Of a stretch of 51,004 nt of DNA, positions 7,756-16,908 are shown piece after piece. The first letter of the stretch is position 1. Each line of letters starts with the position of its first letter. The translations under genes and the position numbers were made by a program. This stretch comes from an uncultured Alistipes sp. Lineage in GTDB: Bacteria > Bacteroidota > Bacteroidia > Bacteroidales > Rikenellaceae. The DNA is taken from assembly GCA_900553175.1 (NCBI GenBank), contig USCH01000007.1:1-51004 (forward strand), given 5' to 3'. The notes under the pieces are model-generated. The model worked only from the letters and a program-made list of their open reading frames with translations, did not search any database and was not told where the DNA came from.

Positions 7756-9057
7756 ATGCAACCGCGCAGAGTCAATTTTCATACCTTGGGCTGCAAGCTC
7801 AATTTTTCCGAGACGTCGACCCTGGCCCGGGAGTTCGAGCGGGGCGGCTTCGTGCGCGTGCCGGCTTCGGCCGAAGCGGACATCTGCGTCATCAACACCT
7901 GCTCGGTGACCGAACACGCCGACAAGAAGTGCCGCAATCTGATCCGCCGCCTCCACCGGCGCAGTCCTCGGGCGATCATCGCCGTGACGGGGTGCTACGC
8001 CCAGCTCCGGCCGCAGGAGGTCGCCGCGATCGACGGCGTGGACATCGTGCTGGGCAACAACGACAAGGGGACGCTCTACGAACGGGTGCTCGGACTGCCG
8101 GGCAAGGGCCGGGCGCAGGTCTACAGCTGCGAGGCCGATGAGATCACCTCGTTCTTCGCGGCCTTTTCGAGCGGCGACCGCACGCGGGCCTTCCTCAAGG
8201 TGCAGGACGGCTGCGACTACTGCTGCTCCTACTGCACGATCCATTACGCACGCGGCGCGAGCCGCAACATGCCCATTGCCGGGCTGGTCGACGAGGCGCG
8301 GCGCATCGCTGCCGCCGGCCAGCGCGAGATCGTCCTCACGGGGGTCAACACGGGCGATTTCGGCCGCACGACGGGCGAACGCTTCATCGACCTGCTGCGG
8401 GCGCTCGACGGCGTGGAGGGGATCGACCGCTACCGCATTTCGTCGATCGAACCCAACCTGCTGACCGACGAGATCATCGGCTTCTGCGCCTCGTCGCCCA
8501 GGTTCCAGCCCCACTTCCACATCCCGCTTCAGAGCGGCTCCGACCGGATTCTGGGGCTCATGCGCCGCCGCTACACCGCCGAACGCTTCGCCGGCCGCAT
8601 CGAGGCCGTGCGGCGGGCGATGCCCGGCGCGTTCATCGGCATCGACGTGATCGTGGGGTTCCCGGGCGAGGGCGAGACCGAGTTCCGCGAGACCTGCGAC
8701 CTGCTCGAACGCCTGCGTCCCTCCTTTCTGCATATCTTCCCCTTCTCCGAGCGACCCGGCACGCCGGCCGTCGCCATGCCGGGCAAGGTGCAGCCGTCGG
8801 TCGCCACGCGGCGCGCGGCCGAGCTGGAGGCGCTGTGCAGGCGGCTGCACGGCGAATTCTGCGCCCGCGGCTGCGGCACCGAAGCCGAGGTGCTCTTCGA
8901 GAGCACGATGCGCGGCGGGAAGATGTTCGGCTACACGGGCGAGTACCGCCGCGTGAGGGCGCCCTACGACCCGAAGCGGATCAACACCCTCTGCCGGGTC
9001 CGGCTGGGTGCGATGGACGAGGATTCCCACGATCTGGAGGGGATAATTCAGGAATAA
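7756..9057 (+). CDS. mtaB: MtaB: tRNA t6A37 methylthiotransferase
   Basis: Radical SAM methylthiotransferase that converts t6A37 to ms2t6A in tRNAs reading ANN codons. The 433-residue product has the N-terminal UPF0004 domain with cysteines in TLGCKLN, INTCSVT and GCYAQ for the auxiliary cluster, the radical SAM motif CDYCCSYC (CX3CX2C), and a C-terminal TRAM-like region (EVLFESTMRGGKMFGYTGEY). I take ATG 7756 (MQPRRVNF) because the in-frame GTG at 7735 lies within the probable promoter. It is divergent from the znuB-like operon. Confidence 0.93.
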   Translation: MQPRRVNFHTLGCKLNFSETSTLAREFERGGFVRVPASAEADICVINTCSVTEHADKKCRNLIRRLHRRSPRAIIAVTGCYAQLRPQEVAAIDGVDIVLGNNDKGTLYERVLGLPGKGRAQVYSCEADEITSFFAAFSSGDRTRAFLKVQDGCDYCCSYCTIHYARGASRNMPIAGLVDEARRIAAAGQREIVLTGVNTGDFGRTTGERFIDLLRALDGVEGIDRYRISSIEPNLLTDEIIGFCASSPRFQPHFHIPLQSGSDRILGLMRRRYTAERFAGRIEAVRRAMPGAFIGIDVIVGFPGEGETEFRETCDLLERLRPSFLHIFPFSERPGTPAVAMPGKVQPSVATRRAAELEALCRRLHGEFCARGCGTEAEVLFESTMRGGKMFGYTGEYRRVRAPYDPKRINTLCRVRLGAMDEDSHDLEGIIQE

Positions 9058-9061
9058 TCGC

Positions 9062-9069
9062 TATTTTTG
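9062..9069 (+). promoter_or_regulatory. -7 element for the four-helix-bundle/trkH operon
   Basis: TATTTTTG is a perfect TAnnTTTG element, 24 nt upstream of the ATG at 9093 and directly after the mtaB stop. Confidence 0.55.
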
Positions 9070-9092
9070 CAAAAATTGACAATCGAGGCTTT

Positions 9093-9878
9093 ATGACGGG
9101 TATGCGCAAACGGGTGACGACCGGATTTCTGAGTATCGTCTGCCTGCTCTTCTTTTCGGGTATGGTTTCGCTGGTCGAACTGAGCCACCTGAGCCGCGAC
9201 ACGGGCGAGATTCTCCGGGCCAACGAACGCAACATCTATCTGGCCAAGGAGATGCTCGATGCCGCCCATGCGCAGAACGTGGCGCTGATCCGCCTTTCGG
9301 TCTTCGGCGAACGCTCCTACGACAGCCTGTGCCGGGTCAGTCTGGAGCGGCTGGAGCGGACGCTGGGCGTCGCCCGCAGCGAAGCGCTCGACAAGTCGTT
9401 CCTCGATTCGCTGGCTTTCGCCACCACCGAATTGCGTCTGGTGACGGATAACTATCTGGCTTTCGGCGCCGCCGAAGCTCCCGATTCGCTCCCGGCTGGC
9501 ATGCCCGACTCGCTGGGCGCCCGCTGGTACAACGACGAATACGAGGCGCTCTACGTGCGGCTGACGGGGGCCATCAAGAACTACATGACCTCGACGCAGA
9601 GCTCGCTGGCTCCGCGGGCCGAGCAGATGAAGAAGAACGCCTACCGGGCCGTGACGCCGGTGCTCATCTCGCTGGCCGTGATGATCGCCATCGTGCTCAT
9701 GCTCTACTATTTCATGATGGTCTACTGCGTCAATCCCATCCTCCGGCTCAACAAGAGCTTGGGCGACTGGCTCTCGTTCCGGGTGCCGTTCGTCGTCGCG
9801 GGCGAGCTGAAGGACGAGGTGCTGGAGCTGAAGGAGAAGATCGAGATGCAGATCGCATTGTTCAAACAAAAATCCTGA
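9093..9878 (+). CDS. Membrane four-helix-bundle sensor-like protein without output domain
   Basis: The 261-residue product has an N-terminal membrane helix (about residues 8-28), a helical extracytoplasmic region (30-185), a second membrane helix (about 190-217, rich in Val, Met and Leu) and a short cytoplasmic tail (HAMP-like, ending in a charged helix EVLELKEKIEMQIALFKQK). This is the topology of the four-helix-bundle input domain of chemoreceptors and histidine kinases, but no kinase or methyl-accepting domain follows. It sits 4 nt upstream of trkH, and may be co-translated with it. Function is unknown; it may sense a signal for a partner. Confidence 0.7.
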   Translation: MTGMRKRVTTGFLSIVCLLFFSGMVSLVELSHLSRDTGEILRANERNIYLAKEMLDAAHAQNVALIRLSVFGERSYDSLCRVSLERLERTLGVARSEALDKSFLDSLAFATTELRLVTDNYLAFGAAEAPDSLPAGMPDSLGARWYNDEYEALYVRLTGAIKNYMTSTQSSLAPRAEQMKKNAYRAVTPVLISLAVMIAIVLMLYYFMMVYCVNPILRLNKSLGDWLSFRVPFVVAGELKDEVLELKEKIEMQIALFKQKS

Positions 9879-9882
9879 GGCG

Positions 9883-11328
9883 ATGCGCGTGGACGTGGTG
9901 TTGCGGTATATCGGCATGGTGATGCTCTTCATCGCCGGCTTCATGCTGCTCGCGGCGGGCATCGCCTGGCTCAGCGGCGTGGATTCGTCGTTCTATCCGC
10001 TGCTGCTCTCGGCGATGCTGACCGCGCTGCTGGGCGCCTTCCCGATGATTTTCGTCGACCGCCGCGAACAGCTCTCCAACAAGGAGGGATTCTGCATCGT
10101 CGTGGGGTCGTGGCTCGTGGCCTGCGTGGTGGGCACCTTCCCCTACCTGATCTGGGGCGGCGAGTTCACGCCGGTCAATGCGTTTTTCGAGAGCGTGTCG
10201 GGATTCACCACCACGGGAGCCACCGTCCTGAGCGACGTCGAGGCCCTGCCGCGCGGCATGCAGTTCTGGCGCATGGCTTCGACCTGGATCGGCGGCATGG
10301 GCGTGGTGATGTTCGCCCTGGTGATCCTGCCCTCGATGGGCCGCAACCGGATGACGCTCTCCAATGTCGAGCTCTCGACGCTGGCCAAGGAGAACTACCG
10401 CTACCGCACGCAGATCATCGTCCGCATCCTGCTGGTGGTCTACCTCGGGCTCACGGTGCTGGCGGTCGTGCTGCTCAAGGCGGCGGGCATGAACTGGTTC
10501 GACGCCCTCTGCCACGGCATGTCGGCGTGCGCCACGAGCGGATTTTCGACCCGCAACGCCAGCATCGCCTACTACAACAGTCCGCTGATCGACACGATCC
10601 TCATCTTCGTGATGACCACGGCCGGCATCCATTTCGGACTGATCTATGCCACGGTGACCGGCAAGCGCAGCAACATCTTCCGCTCGGAAGTGACGCGCTG
10701 GTACCTCGGGATGCTGCTGGCCGCCGGAGGGATCATCGCCGTGAGCCTGTTCGCCGGAGGGCTCTACCCCACGCTCTCCGCTTCGTTCCGCTACGGGCTC
10801 TTCCAGATCGTCTCGCTGGTCACGACCACGGGCTTCGCCACGGCCGACACCAATCTGTGGCCGCCGCTGGCCATCATCCTGCTGATTTTCGGCTCGCTGG
10901 TGTGCGCTTCGGCCGGGTCGACCGCGGGCGGCATCAAGATCAACCGCCTGGTGCTGGCCGCCAAGATGATGCGGGCGCGGATGCGTCAGCAGCAGCATCC
11001 CAATGCCGTGATCCGCATCCGGCTGGACGGAGCGGTGCAGGAGACCGAATTCCTGCATGCGGTGATGACCTTCATCGTGGCCTACCTCATGCTGGTTTTC
11101 GCGGGAACGGTTTTCGCCGCGCTTTGCGGCAGCGACCTGATGACGGCCTTTTCGGGGTCGGTGGCCATGATCGGCAACGTGGGCCCCGGATTCGGCCGCG
11201 TGGGGTCGATGGACAACTACGGGGCGCTTCCCGGCGTGCTCAAGCTCTTCGATTCGCTGCTGATGCTGCTGGGACGTCTGGAAATTTTCGGTTTGATACA
11301 GCTCTTTTTCATGAAATGGTGGAGATGA
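9883..11328 (+). CDS. trkH: TrkH-type potassium uptake subunit
   Basis: Pore subunit of a Trk/Ktr-type K+ importer, 481 residues, with four pore-loop repeats. The selectivity segments are SGFTTTGATV, SACATSGFSTRN, VTTTGFATADT and AMIGNVGPGFG. A conserved STAGGIKINR follows the third. The regulatory TrkA partner is not encoded in this window. The stop codon overlaps the next ATG by ATGA, so a secreted SPOR-like protein is translationally coupled. Confidence 0.94.
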   Translation: MRVDVVLRYIGMVMLFIAGFMLLAAGIAWLSGVDSSFYPLLLSAMLTALLGAFPMIFVDRREQLSNKEGFCIVVGSWLVACVVGTFPYLIWGGEFTPVNAFFESVSGFTTTGATVLSDVEALPRGMQFWRMASTWIGGMGVVMFALVILPSMGRNRMTLSNVELSTLAKENYRYRTQIIVRILLVVYLGLTVLAVVLLKAAGMNWFDALCHGMSACATSGFSTRNASIAYYNSPLIDTILIFVMTTAGIHFGLIYATVTGKRSNIFRSEVTRWYLGMLLAAGGIIAVSLFAGGLYPTLSASFRYGLFQIVSLVTTTGFATADTNLWPPLAIILLIFGSLVCASAGSTAGGIKINRLVLAAKMMRARMRQQQHPNAVIRIRLDGAVQETEFLHAVMTFIVAYLMLVFAGTVFAALCGSDLMTAFSGSVAMIGNVGPGFGRVGSMDNYGALPGVLKLFDSLLMLLGRLEIFGLIQLFFMKWWR

Positions 11329-12875
11329 TCCGAACAACAGTCAAAATCTGCCTTCCCGCTCTGGCGCTGGCTGCTGCGGCGGCTTTCGCGCAGCACCCGC
11401 CCGTCGAGGCGCGCATCGCCGGACTGGAGGACAATGCGGAGTACATGTCGCTTCTGGAGGAGGATGCCCGGCTTCAGATCCGGGAGGATTCGGTGGTGCG
11501 GGTCATCGAGGACCTGCGGTGCGAGCTGCGCGAGAATCCGGCCGCCGGGCGTGCGCGCACGGACGAAATCCTGCAACTCGAAAACCGCATTTTCGAGCTG
11601 CGCAACGCCAAGGGGCGGCTCATCGACCGCATCAACACCATCGAGCAGGAGTGGGTGCTCGCCAATCTGGACGGTTCGGCGCAAACGCCGTCGGGCGTGC
11701 GTGCGCAGGGGGACGGCGTGCCGACCGTGCCCGAGGCGCTGCGGAGACGCAATCTGGTCGACAACCCCTGCTTCGCCGACGAGCTGCCCGGCGAGGATTA
11801 TGCGGCCCTGCGCAGGGCCCAGGCCTTCGAGGGCGTCGCCGCGGAGTGCTTCGACCGCTACCGGACCAATCATGCGGCGCTGGGCGAGCTGGCCGAGGCG
11901 TATGCCGCCGCCGGAACCGAGCCCGAGGCGCTGGAGATTTACGACCGCTTCCGGACGCTCGACACGCTCAACCGGACGCTGGCCGATTCGCTCGGCGCGA
12001 CGTGGAACTACGTTTTCGACAACAAGAGCTACGCCTACGGCTATCTGCTCGACAAGTTCGGCCAGGACGAGCTGCTCGCCCGGGAGGAGGAGCGTCTCTC
12101 CGAAGCCGCCCGGACGCTTTCGGCCCTCGGCGACGAGGGCGTTCCGGAGTCCGTCGCCGATTACGTGCTGCGCAAACGCGTGCTCCTCGACTACGAAGCG
12201 GAGGTGGCCGGCTTGCTGGGGCTCGATGCGGCGCGCGACTCGCTGCGCGGCGCCGCGGCCGGGTTCCGCGCGACGGAGTACCGGCTGCCGCGGCACGAGG
12301 TCCGGGAGCGTTATTTCCTCGACTACGACAGCGTGGCCTTTTCCGCCGCGCCCCGCTACAGCTACCAGAACCCCATTCCCGAATGCAAGGTTTACGCGCA
12401 CGGCACCATCTACCGCATCCTGCTCGGCACGTTCAACACCAAACGGGCCGCCGCGACGTTCCGCGGGGCCTACCCGCTCTTCTACCTGATCGACGAGGCG
12501 GGCAAGTGGAACTACTATGCGGGCGGTTTCGCCACGCGGGCCGAGGCCGAGGCGGCGCAGCAGCTCTGCCGCCGACACGGCTTCGTCCGCCCCGAAATCG
12601 TGGTCTGGAACGATGCGCGGATGCGCAACCTCTCGCGCGAGGGCGATCCGGCGCCTGCCGGCTACCGCGTGGAGATCGTCGGGGCCGATGCGCTCGACGA
12701 AGCGCTGCGTGCGGCGATTGCGGAGGCTGCGGGGGCCGAGACCGACATTTCGCGGGCCGGCCGGATGTTCGTCGTGGGGAGTTTCGACGACAGGGCCGTG
12801 GCCGACCGGGTGGCCGACGCCGTGCGCCGTGCGAACGACGCATGGGAAATAAAAGTGGTCGAAATCGCGGAATGA
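11325..12875 (+). CDS. Secreted coiled-coil protein with SPOR-like C-terminus
   Basis: The 516-residue product starts with a signal peptide (MIRTTVKICLPALALAAAAA, cleavage after AFA-Q). Residues about 35-110 are rich in Glu, Arg and Leu and likely form a coiled coil; 170-300 are helical with repeat-like composition. Residues about 360-435 (YRILLGTFNTKRAAATFRG, then WNYYAGGFATRAEAEAA) have the pattern of SPOR peptidoglycan-binding repeats: an interacting core with YyvqvGtF-like and Y-G-F repeats. A further repeat-like segment occurs near the end (RMFVVGSFDDRAVADRVA). The start ATG overlaps the trkH stop. It may bind cell wall; the link to K+ uptake is inferred only from the overlap. Confidence 0.7.
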   Translation: MIRTTVKICLPALALAAAAAFAQHPPVEARIAGLEDNAEYMSLLEEDARLQIREDSVVRVIEDLRCELRENPAAGRARTDEILQLENRIFELRNAKGRLIDRINTIEQEWVLANLDGSAQTPSGVRAQGDGVPTVPEALRRRNLVDNPCFADELPGEDYAALRRAQAFEGVAAECFDRYRTNHAALGELAEAYAAAGTEPEALEIYDRFRTLDTLNRTLADSLGATWNYVFDNKSYAYGYLLDKFGQDELLAREEERLSEAARTLSALGDEGVPESVADYVLRKRVLLDYEAEVAGLLGLDAARDSLRGAAAGFRATEYRLPRHEVRERYFLDYDSVAFSAAPRYSYQNPIPECKVYAHGTIYRILLGTFNTKRAAATFRGAYPLFYLIDEAGKWNYYAGGFATRAEAEAAQQLCRRHGFVRPEIVVWNDARMRNLSREGDPAPAGYRVEIVGADALDEALRAAIAEAAGAETDISRAGRMFVVGSFDDRAVADRVADAVRRANDAWEIKVVEIAE

Positions 12876-12888
12876 CCGGAATTTTTCG

Positions 12889-12896
12889 TAACTTTA
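12889..12896 (+). promoter_or_regulatory. Possible -7 element for nfeD-floA
   Basis: TAACTTTA matches TAnnTTTG at seven of eight positions and lies 23 nt before the nfeD-like ATG. Confidence 0.35.
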
Positions 12897-12919
12897 GCAC
12901 ATAATCGACACGAAACGGA

Positions 12920-13405
12920 ATGGATATGTTTTTCATCGTACTTCTCGTCGCACTCGGAGTGCTCTTCCTGGTGGCCGAACTGCTGCTGCTGCCGGGGGTG
13001 TCCGTCGGCGCTCTGCTCTCGCTGGTCTGCTACGGCACTTCGGTGTGGCTCGCTTTCCGCGATTACGGTCCGGTGGCGGGCAGCGTGACGGTTGCGGTCA
13101 TCGTCGTGCTGTCGCTGGCGGCGACGTTCCTCTCGCTCCGGGCCAAAACGTGGCAGCGCTTCTCGCTGCGGCAGCAGATCGACTCCTCGTCGATGCCCCT
13201 GCCCGAAGCGGAGCTGAAGGTCGGTGACCGCGGCACGACCCTTTCGCGTCTTTCGCCCATGGGCAAGGTCGAGATCGGCGGCCGCATCTACGAAGCCAAG
13301 TCGCTGGACTCCTATGTCGATCCGCGCGTCGATGTCGAGGTCGCAGGATTCGAGAATTTCAGCGTCATCGTCAGAACGGCGGACAATCAAACCTCAAAAT
13401 CATAG
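12920..13405 (+). CDS. NfeD-like membrane protein with OB-fold domain
   Basis: The 161-residue protein has three N-terminal membrane helices (about residues 2-72) and a C-terminal OB-fold domain (about 95-155) containing GDRGTTLSRLSPMGKVEIGGRIYEA-type strands (split here: GDRGTTLSRLSPMGKVEI and GGRIYEAKSLDSYVDP). NfeD proteins work beside flotillins in membrane microdomain organisation. The flotillin-like gene follows after 5 nt, the standard pairing. The ATG at 12920 gives MDMFF; the second Met at 12926 is also possible. Confidence 0.9.
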   Translation: MDMFFIVLLVALGVLFLVAELLLLPGVSVGALLSLVCYGTSVWLAFRDYGPVAGSVTVAVIVVLSLAATFLSLRAKTWQRFSLRQQIDSSSMPLPEAELKVGDRGTTLSRLSPMGKVEIGGRIYEAKSLDSYVDPRVDVEVAGFENFSVIVRTADNQTSKS

Positions 13406-13410
13406 TTTCT

Positions 13411-14376
13411 ATGGAGATCGGAATCATCGCTTTGCTCATCTTCGTGAGCCTCGTAGCCGTTTGGCTCATCTTCTACTTCATTCCCGTGGGGCTGTGGTTC
13501 TCGGCGCTCGTCTCGGGCGTGAGGATCAGCCTCCTGCAGCTCATCCTGATGCGCTGGCGCAAGGTGCCGCCCTCGGTCATCGTCTCGTCGATGATCGAAA
13601 GCACCAAGGCGGGCCTGAAGCTCAACCCCAACGAACTGGAGGCCCACTTCCTGGCCGGAGGCAACGTCACCAACGTGGTGCACGCCCTCGTCTCGGCGCA
13701 GAAGGCCAACATCATGCTCGACTTCAAGATGGCTACGGCCATCGACCTGGCGGGCCGCGACGTTTTCGAGGCGGTGCAGATGTCGGTCAACCCCAAGGTC
13801 ATCAACACGCCGCCCGTGGCCGCCGTGGCCAAGGACGGCATCCAGCTCATCGCCAAGGCGCGCGTCACGGTGCGCGCCAACATCAAGCAGCTGGTCGGCG
13901 GTGCCGGCGAGGAGACCGTGCTGGCGCGCGTGGGCGAAGGCATCGTCTCGTCGATCGGTTCGGCCGCGTCGCACAAGATCGTTCTGGAGAATCCCGACTC
14001 CATTTCGCGCGTGGTGCTCGAGAAGGGCCTCGATGCCGGCACGGCGTTCGAAATCCTCTCGATCGACATCGCCGACATCGACGTGGGCAAGAACATCGGC
14101 GCCCAGCTTCAGATGGACCAGGCCGAGGCCGACAAGAACATCGCCCAGGCCAAGGCCGAGGAGCGCCGCGCGATGGCCGTGGCCCTCGAGCAGGAGAACA
14201 AGGCCAAGGCGCAGGACGCCCGCGCCAAGGTGATTCTCGCCGAGGCCGAGGTGCCGCTGGCCATGGCCGAAGCGTTCCGCACGGGCAACCTCGGCATCAT
14301 GGACTATTACAAAATGAAGAACATCATGGCCGACACGTCGATGCGCGAATCGATCGCCCGGCCCGACAAGAAGTAG
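13411..14376 (+). CDS. floA: Flotillin-like protein FloA
   Basis: Membrane scaffold protein of functional membrane microdomains. The 321-residue product starts with a hydrophobic hairpin (about residues 3-35), then the SPFH-like domain (VPPSVIVSSMIESTKAGL onwards) and an Ala/Glu/Lys-rich helix (QAEADKNIAQAKAEERRAM and following, about 245-290). Conserved FloA segments such as NPNELEAHFLAGGNV, RDVFEAVQMSVNPKVI and TVRANIKQLVGGAGEETV are present. It is directly downstream of the NfeD-like gene, its usual partner. Confidence 0.95.
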   Translation: MEIGIIALLIFVSLVAVWLIFYFIPVGLWFSALVSGVRISLLQLILMRWRKVPPSVIVSSMIESTKAGLKLNPNELEAHFLAGGNVTNVVHALVSAQKANIMLDFKMATAIDLAGRDVFEAVQMSVNPKVINTPPVAAVAKDGIQLIAKARVTVRANIKQLVGGAGEETVLARVGEGIVSSIGSAASHKIVLENPDSISRVVLEKGLDAGTAFEILSIDIADIDVGKNIGAQLQMDQAEADKNIAQAKAEERRAMAVALEQENKAKAQDARAKVILAEAEVPLAMAEAFRTGNLGIMDYYKMKNIMADTSMRESIARPDKK

Positions 14377-14382
14377 ACTGCG

Positions 14383-15933
14383 ATGGACCGAATGTTGAAG
14401 AACATCGTTTTCCCGCTCGTCTTTCTGCTGTCCTGCGCCTCCGTATCCGCCGCCCGGGTGGATACGGTCGCCGTTTTCAGCCCGAAGATGCAGCGCGAGA
14501 TTCCCGCTCTGGTCGTCGAGCCCGGGAGCCGGGCCGGCGAGCGGTTGCCGGTGCTGTATCTGCTGCACGGCTATGCCGGCACCCACCTCACGTGGCACCA
14601 CGTGATCTGCGACCTGAGGCCTTTGGCCGATGAATACGGAATGATGATCGTCTGCCCCTACGGCGAGAACAGCTGGTACTGGGACAGCCCGCTGGTCCCC
14701 TCGTCGCAGTTCGAGACCTTCGTGGCGGAGGAGCTGCCCGACTGGATCGACGCCCGCTATCCGACCATTCCTTCGCGCGAGGGCCGCGCCGTCACGGGTT
14801 ACAGCATGGGCGGCCACGGTGCGCTGTGGGTCGCCATGCGGCATAAGGACCGGTTCGGTGCCGCCGGATCGACCTCGGGCGGCGTCGACATCCGCCCCTT
14901 CCCCGATTCGTGGGACATGAAGGTGCAGCTGGGCGAGCTGCGCGACAATCCCGAACGCTGGGATGCCCACACGGTCATGACCCAGGCCGAAACGCTGCGC
15001 AACGGCGAACTGGCGCTGGTGATCGACTGCGGCTACGACGACTTCTTCTTCGAGGTGAACAACCGTCTGCACGACAAGCTGCTGGCGCAGGGCGTCGACC
15101 ACGATTACCTGACCCGACCCGGCATTCACGACGGCGTCTACTGGTCGGGATCGCTGCCCTATCAGGTGCTCTTCTTCCACCGCTATTTCGAGCGGCACCG
15201 GCCCGCTGCGGCGCCGGCCGCCACGGGGCTGCGGGTGGTCTTCATGGGCGACTCGATCACCGACGGCAACTGGGGCAAGGGCGACGGTCGCCCCGCTGCC
15301 GAACGCAATCTGACCGACCGCAACCACCTCTACGGCAGCGGCTACATGTATCTTTGCGCCGCCGACTTCGAGTCGCGCTGGCCCGAGCGCGGCTATCGCT
15401 TCTTCAACCGCGGCGTGAGCGGCCATGCGCTCGACGATCTGGCCGCCCGCTGGCAGGAGGACGCCATCGACACCCGGCCCGACGTGCTCTCGGTCTTCGT
15501 GGGGACGAACGACGTGGAGCGCTATCTGCACGCCTTTTCGCAGGCGAAGCATCCGAAGCGGACGGCTCCGTTCGACCTCGCGGCCTGGGAGGGGGCGTAC
15601 CGCGCCCTGCTCGACGCTTCGCGGCAGGCCAATTCAGAACTGAAGATCGTCTTGTGCACGCCGTTCGTCGTCCGTTCGGGGCGTTTGGCCGGTGAGGAGA
15701 CGTTCGAGCTGCGGCAGCGGCTGGTGGCCGACTGCGCCGCGGCGATCCGCCGCATCGCCGCCGACTACGGCGCCACGCTGGTAGACTTCCATGCGCTGGT
15801 GGAGGGCTTGCGGGCTCCCGGCGGCGACGAGACCTACTGGGTTTGGGACGGCATCCACCCCACCCCCGCCTGTCACCGCCGCATGGCCGACGCCTGGATC
15901 GGAGCCGTCGTGCGCGACCGGGTGCTGGAGTGA
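14383..15933 (+). CDS. Esterase D-like / SGNH hydrolase fusion, secreted
   Basis: The 516-residue product begins with a signal peptide (VFLLSCASVSA-A). Residues about 25-270 form an alpha/beta-hydrolase of the esterase D/feruloyl esterase-like type: LLHGYAG oxyanion region, nucleophile Ser in GYSMGGHGA, and a His near HDGVYW. Residues about 283-516 form a GDSL/SGNH hydrolase: FMGDSITDGNW (block I Ser), Gly in RGVSGHALDD (block II), GTNDVE (block III), and WDGIHPT (block V Asp and His). Two catalytic sites on one secreted chain suggest successive de-esterification of one substrate, such as acylated or feruloylated glycans. It follows floA by 6 nt but the hairpin after it ends the transcription unit. 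The internal start at 14392 is an alternative. Confidence 0.88.
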   Translation: MDRMLKNIVFPLVFLLSCASVSAARVDTVAVFSPKMQREIPALVVEPGSRAGERLPVLYLLHGYAGTHLTWHHVICDLRPLADEYGMMIVCPYGENSWYWDSPLVPSSQFETFVAEELPDWIDARYPTIPSREGRAVTGYSMGGHGALWVAMRHKDRFGAAGSTSGGVDIRPFPDSWDMKVQLGELRDNPERWDAHTVMTQAETLRNGELALVIDCGYDDFFFEVNNRLHDKLLAQGVDHDYLTRPGIHDGVYWSGSLPYQVLFFHRYFERHRPAAAPAATGLRVVFMGDSITDGNWGKGDGRPAAERNLTDRNHLYGSGYMYLCAADFESRWPERGYRFFNRGVSGHALDDLAARWQEDAIDTRPDVLSVFVGTNDVERYLHAFSQAKHPKRTAPFDLAAWEGAYRALLDASRQANSELKIVLCTPFVVRSGRLAGEETFELRQRLVADCAAAIRRIAADYGATLVDFHALVEGLRAPGGDETYWVWDGIHPTPACHRRMADAWIGAVVRDRVLE

Positions 15934-15950
15934 CGTTTGACCGCCTGAAA

Positions 15951-15996
15951 GATACTGCGGTCCGCATCGGTTAAAGCCGATGCGGACCGCAGTATC
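15951..15996. terminator. Bidirectional terminator
   Basis: A perfect 20-bp inverted repeat (15951-15970 with 15977-15996, loop TTAAAG) lies between the plus-strand esterase fusion and the minus-strand CDGSH gene. The plus side is followed by GCACGCTTTT. Confidence 0.85.
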
Positions 15997-16043
15997 GCAC
16001 GCTTTTCGGGTCTCGGGCCGGTCGGGCCGGAGCCCTCTTGCGC

Positions 16044-16811
16044 TCAATAGACTTTCTCGGGCAGGGTCTCTCCCACGGGATCGCCCTGCAACTCGTCGCG
16101 CCATTTTATGGCGGCGTGGGTCCCGTCGCAATAGGGTTTGTTGGCCGACTGGCCGCAGCGGCACGCCACGACGCGGTTGCGGATTTCGTAGGTGCGTCCG
16201 TCCTCGCGCCGCATGGGGATTCCGCCGCGGAGCCACAGCCCGCCGCTCGACCCGATGGCGATGTCCTCGATGAGCCCCAGGCTCGGCTCGAACCGGAATT
16301 CGAACGCCCGGCCCGTCGATTTGTCCCGGGCCGTGAGTCGGCCGCTCGGACACATCGACGCTTCGCGTATGGCCATCGCGCGGGCTTCGGGGTCGGCGGA
16401 GCGTTCGGTGAGCGTCCATGCGTCGCCGTGCGGGTGGCAGAAGCGGGCCAGCACGCAGTATTTCGGGTTGTCGTCCATCGTGAGCGTGCCGCCCTCGATG
16501 CATTCGGCCTTGTCGAGGAGCGGCTCCATGGAGGCCGTCAGCGTCGGGTCCCAATCGGCGGAGGCGTGGGCGCCGTCGCAGTAGGGTTTGCGGCGCGAAG
16601 CTCCGCAGCGGCAGAGCGCCGTGGGCTGCGCTTCGGTCGGAAAACTCTTCCCTCGCTGGAAATACCAGCTTTCGTTCTCCGGATCGGGCATGATGAACTG
16701 TTCGTTCAGAGGAGGTGCCCCGTAAACCAGATAGGGCCCATTTTCGGTGACGGTGATCGCATACGCTGCCGCCTGCTGCGGCGTTCGAGGGTCGTTTTTC
16801 GGATTCGGCAT
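16044..16811 (-). CDS. Double CDGSH iron-sulfur protein with middle ferredoxin-like domain
   Basis: The 255-residue protein contains two copies of the CDGSH-type [2Fe-2S] motif, CXC..CDGXH: CRCGASRRKPYCDGAH at about residues 67-82 and CRCGQSANKPYCDGTH at about 213-228. Between them, residues 90-150 contain the pattern KYCVLARFCHPHGD and SMCPSGRLT, typical of the divergent 4Fe-4S/DUF1271 domain that is joined to CDGSH modules in some bacteria. It probably carries electrons or clusters; a specific partner is unknown. It is monocistronic and divergent from the lipoprotein gene. Confidence 0.88.
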   Translation of the reverse strand: MPNPKNDPRTPQQAAAYAITVTENGPYLVYGAPPLNEQFIMPDPENESWYFQRGKSFPTEAQPTALCRCGASRRKPYCDGAHASADWDPTLTASMEPLLDKAECIEGGTLTMDDNPKYCVLARFCHPHGDAWTLTERSADPEARAMAIREASMCPSGRLTARDKSTGRAFEFRFEPSLGLIEDIAIGSSGGLWLRGGIPMRREDGRTYEIRNRVVACRCGQSANKPYCDGTHAAIKWRDELQGDPVGETLPEKVY

Positions 16812-16908
16812 ACTATTTCGTGTTGGAAATCGTTGGTTGGGTGGACGGCAAGAACCGTTCCTGAAAATAATTCCGGGAGGGATTGGCGGAAGTTCCGCCG
16901 CTTTTGCC

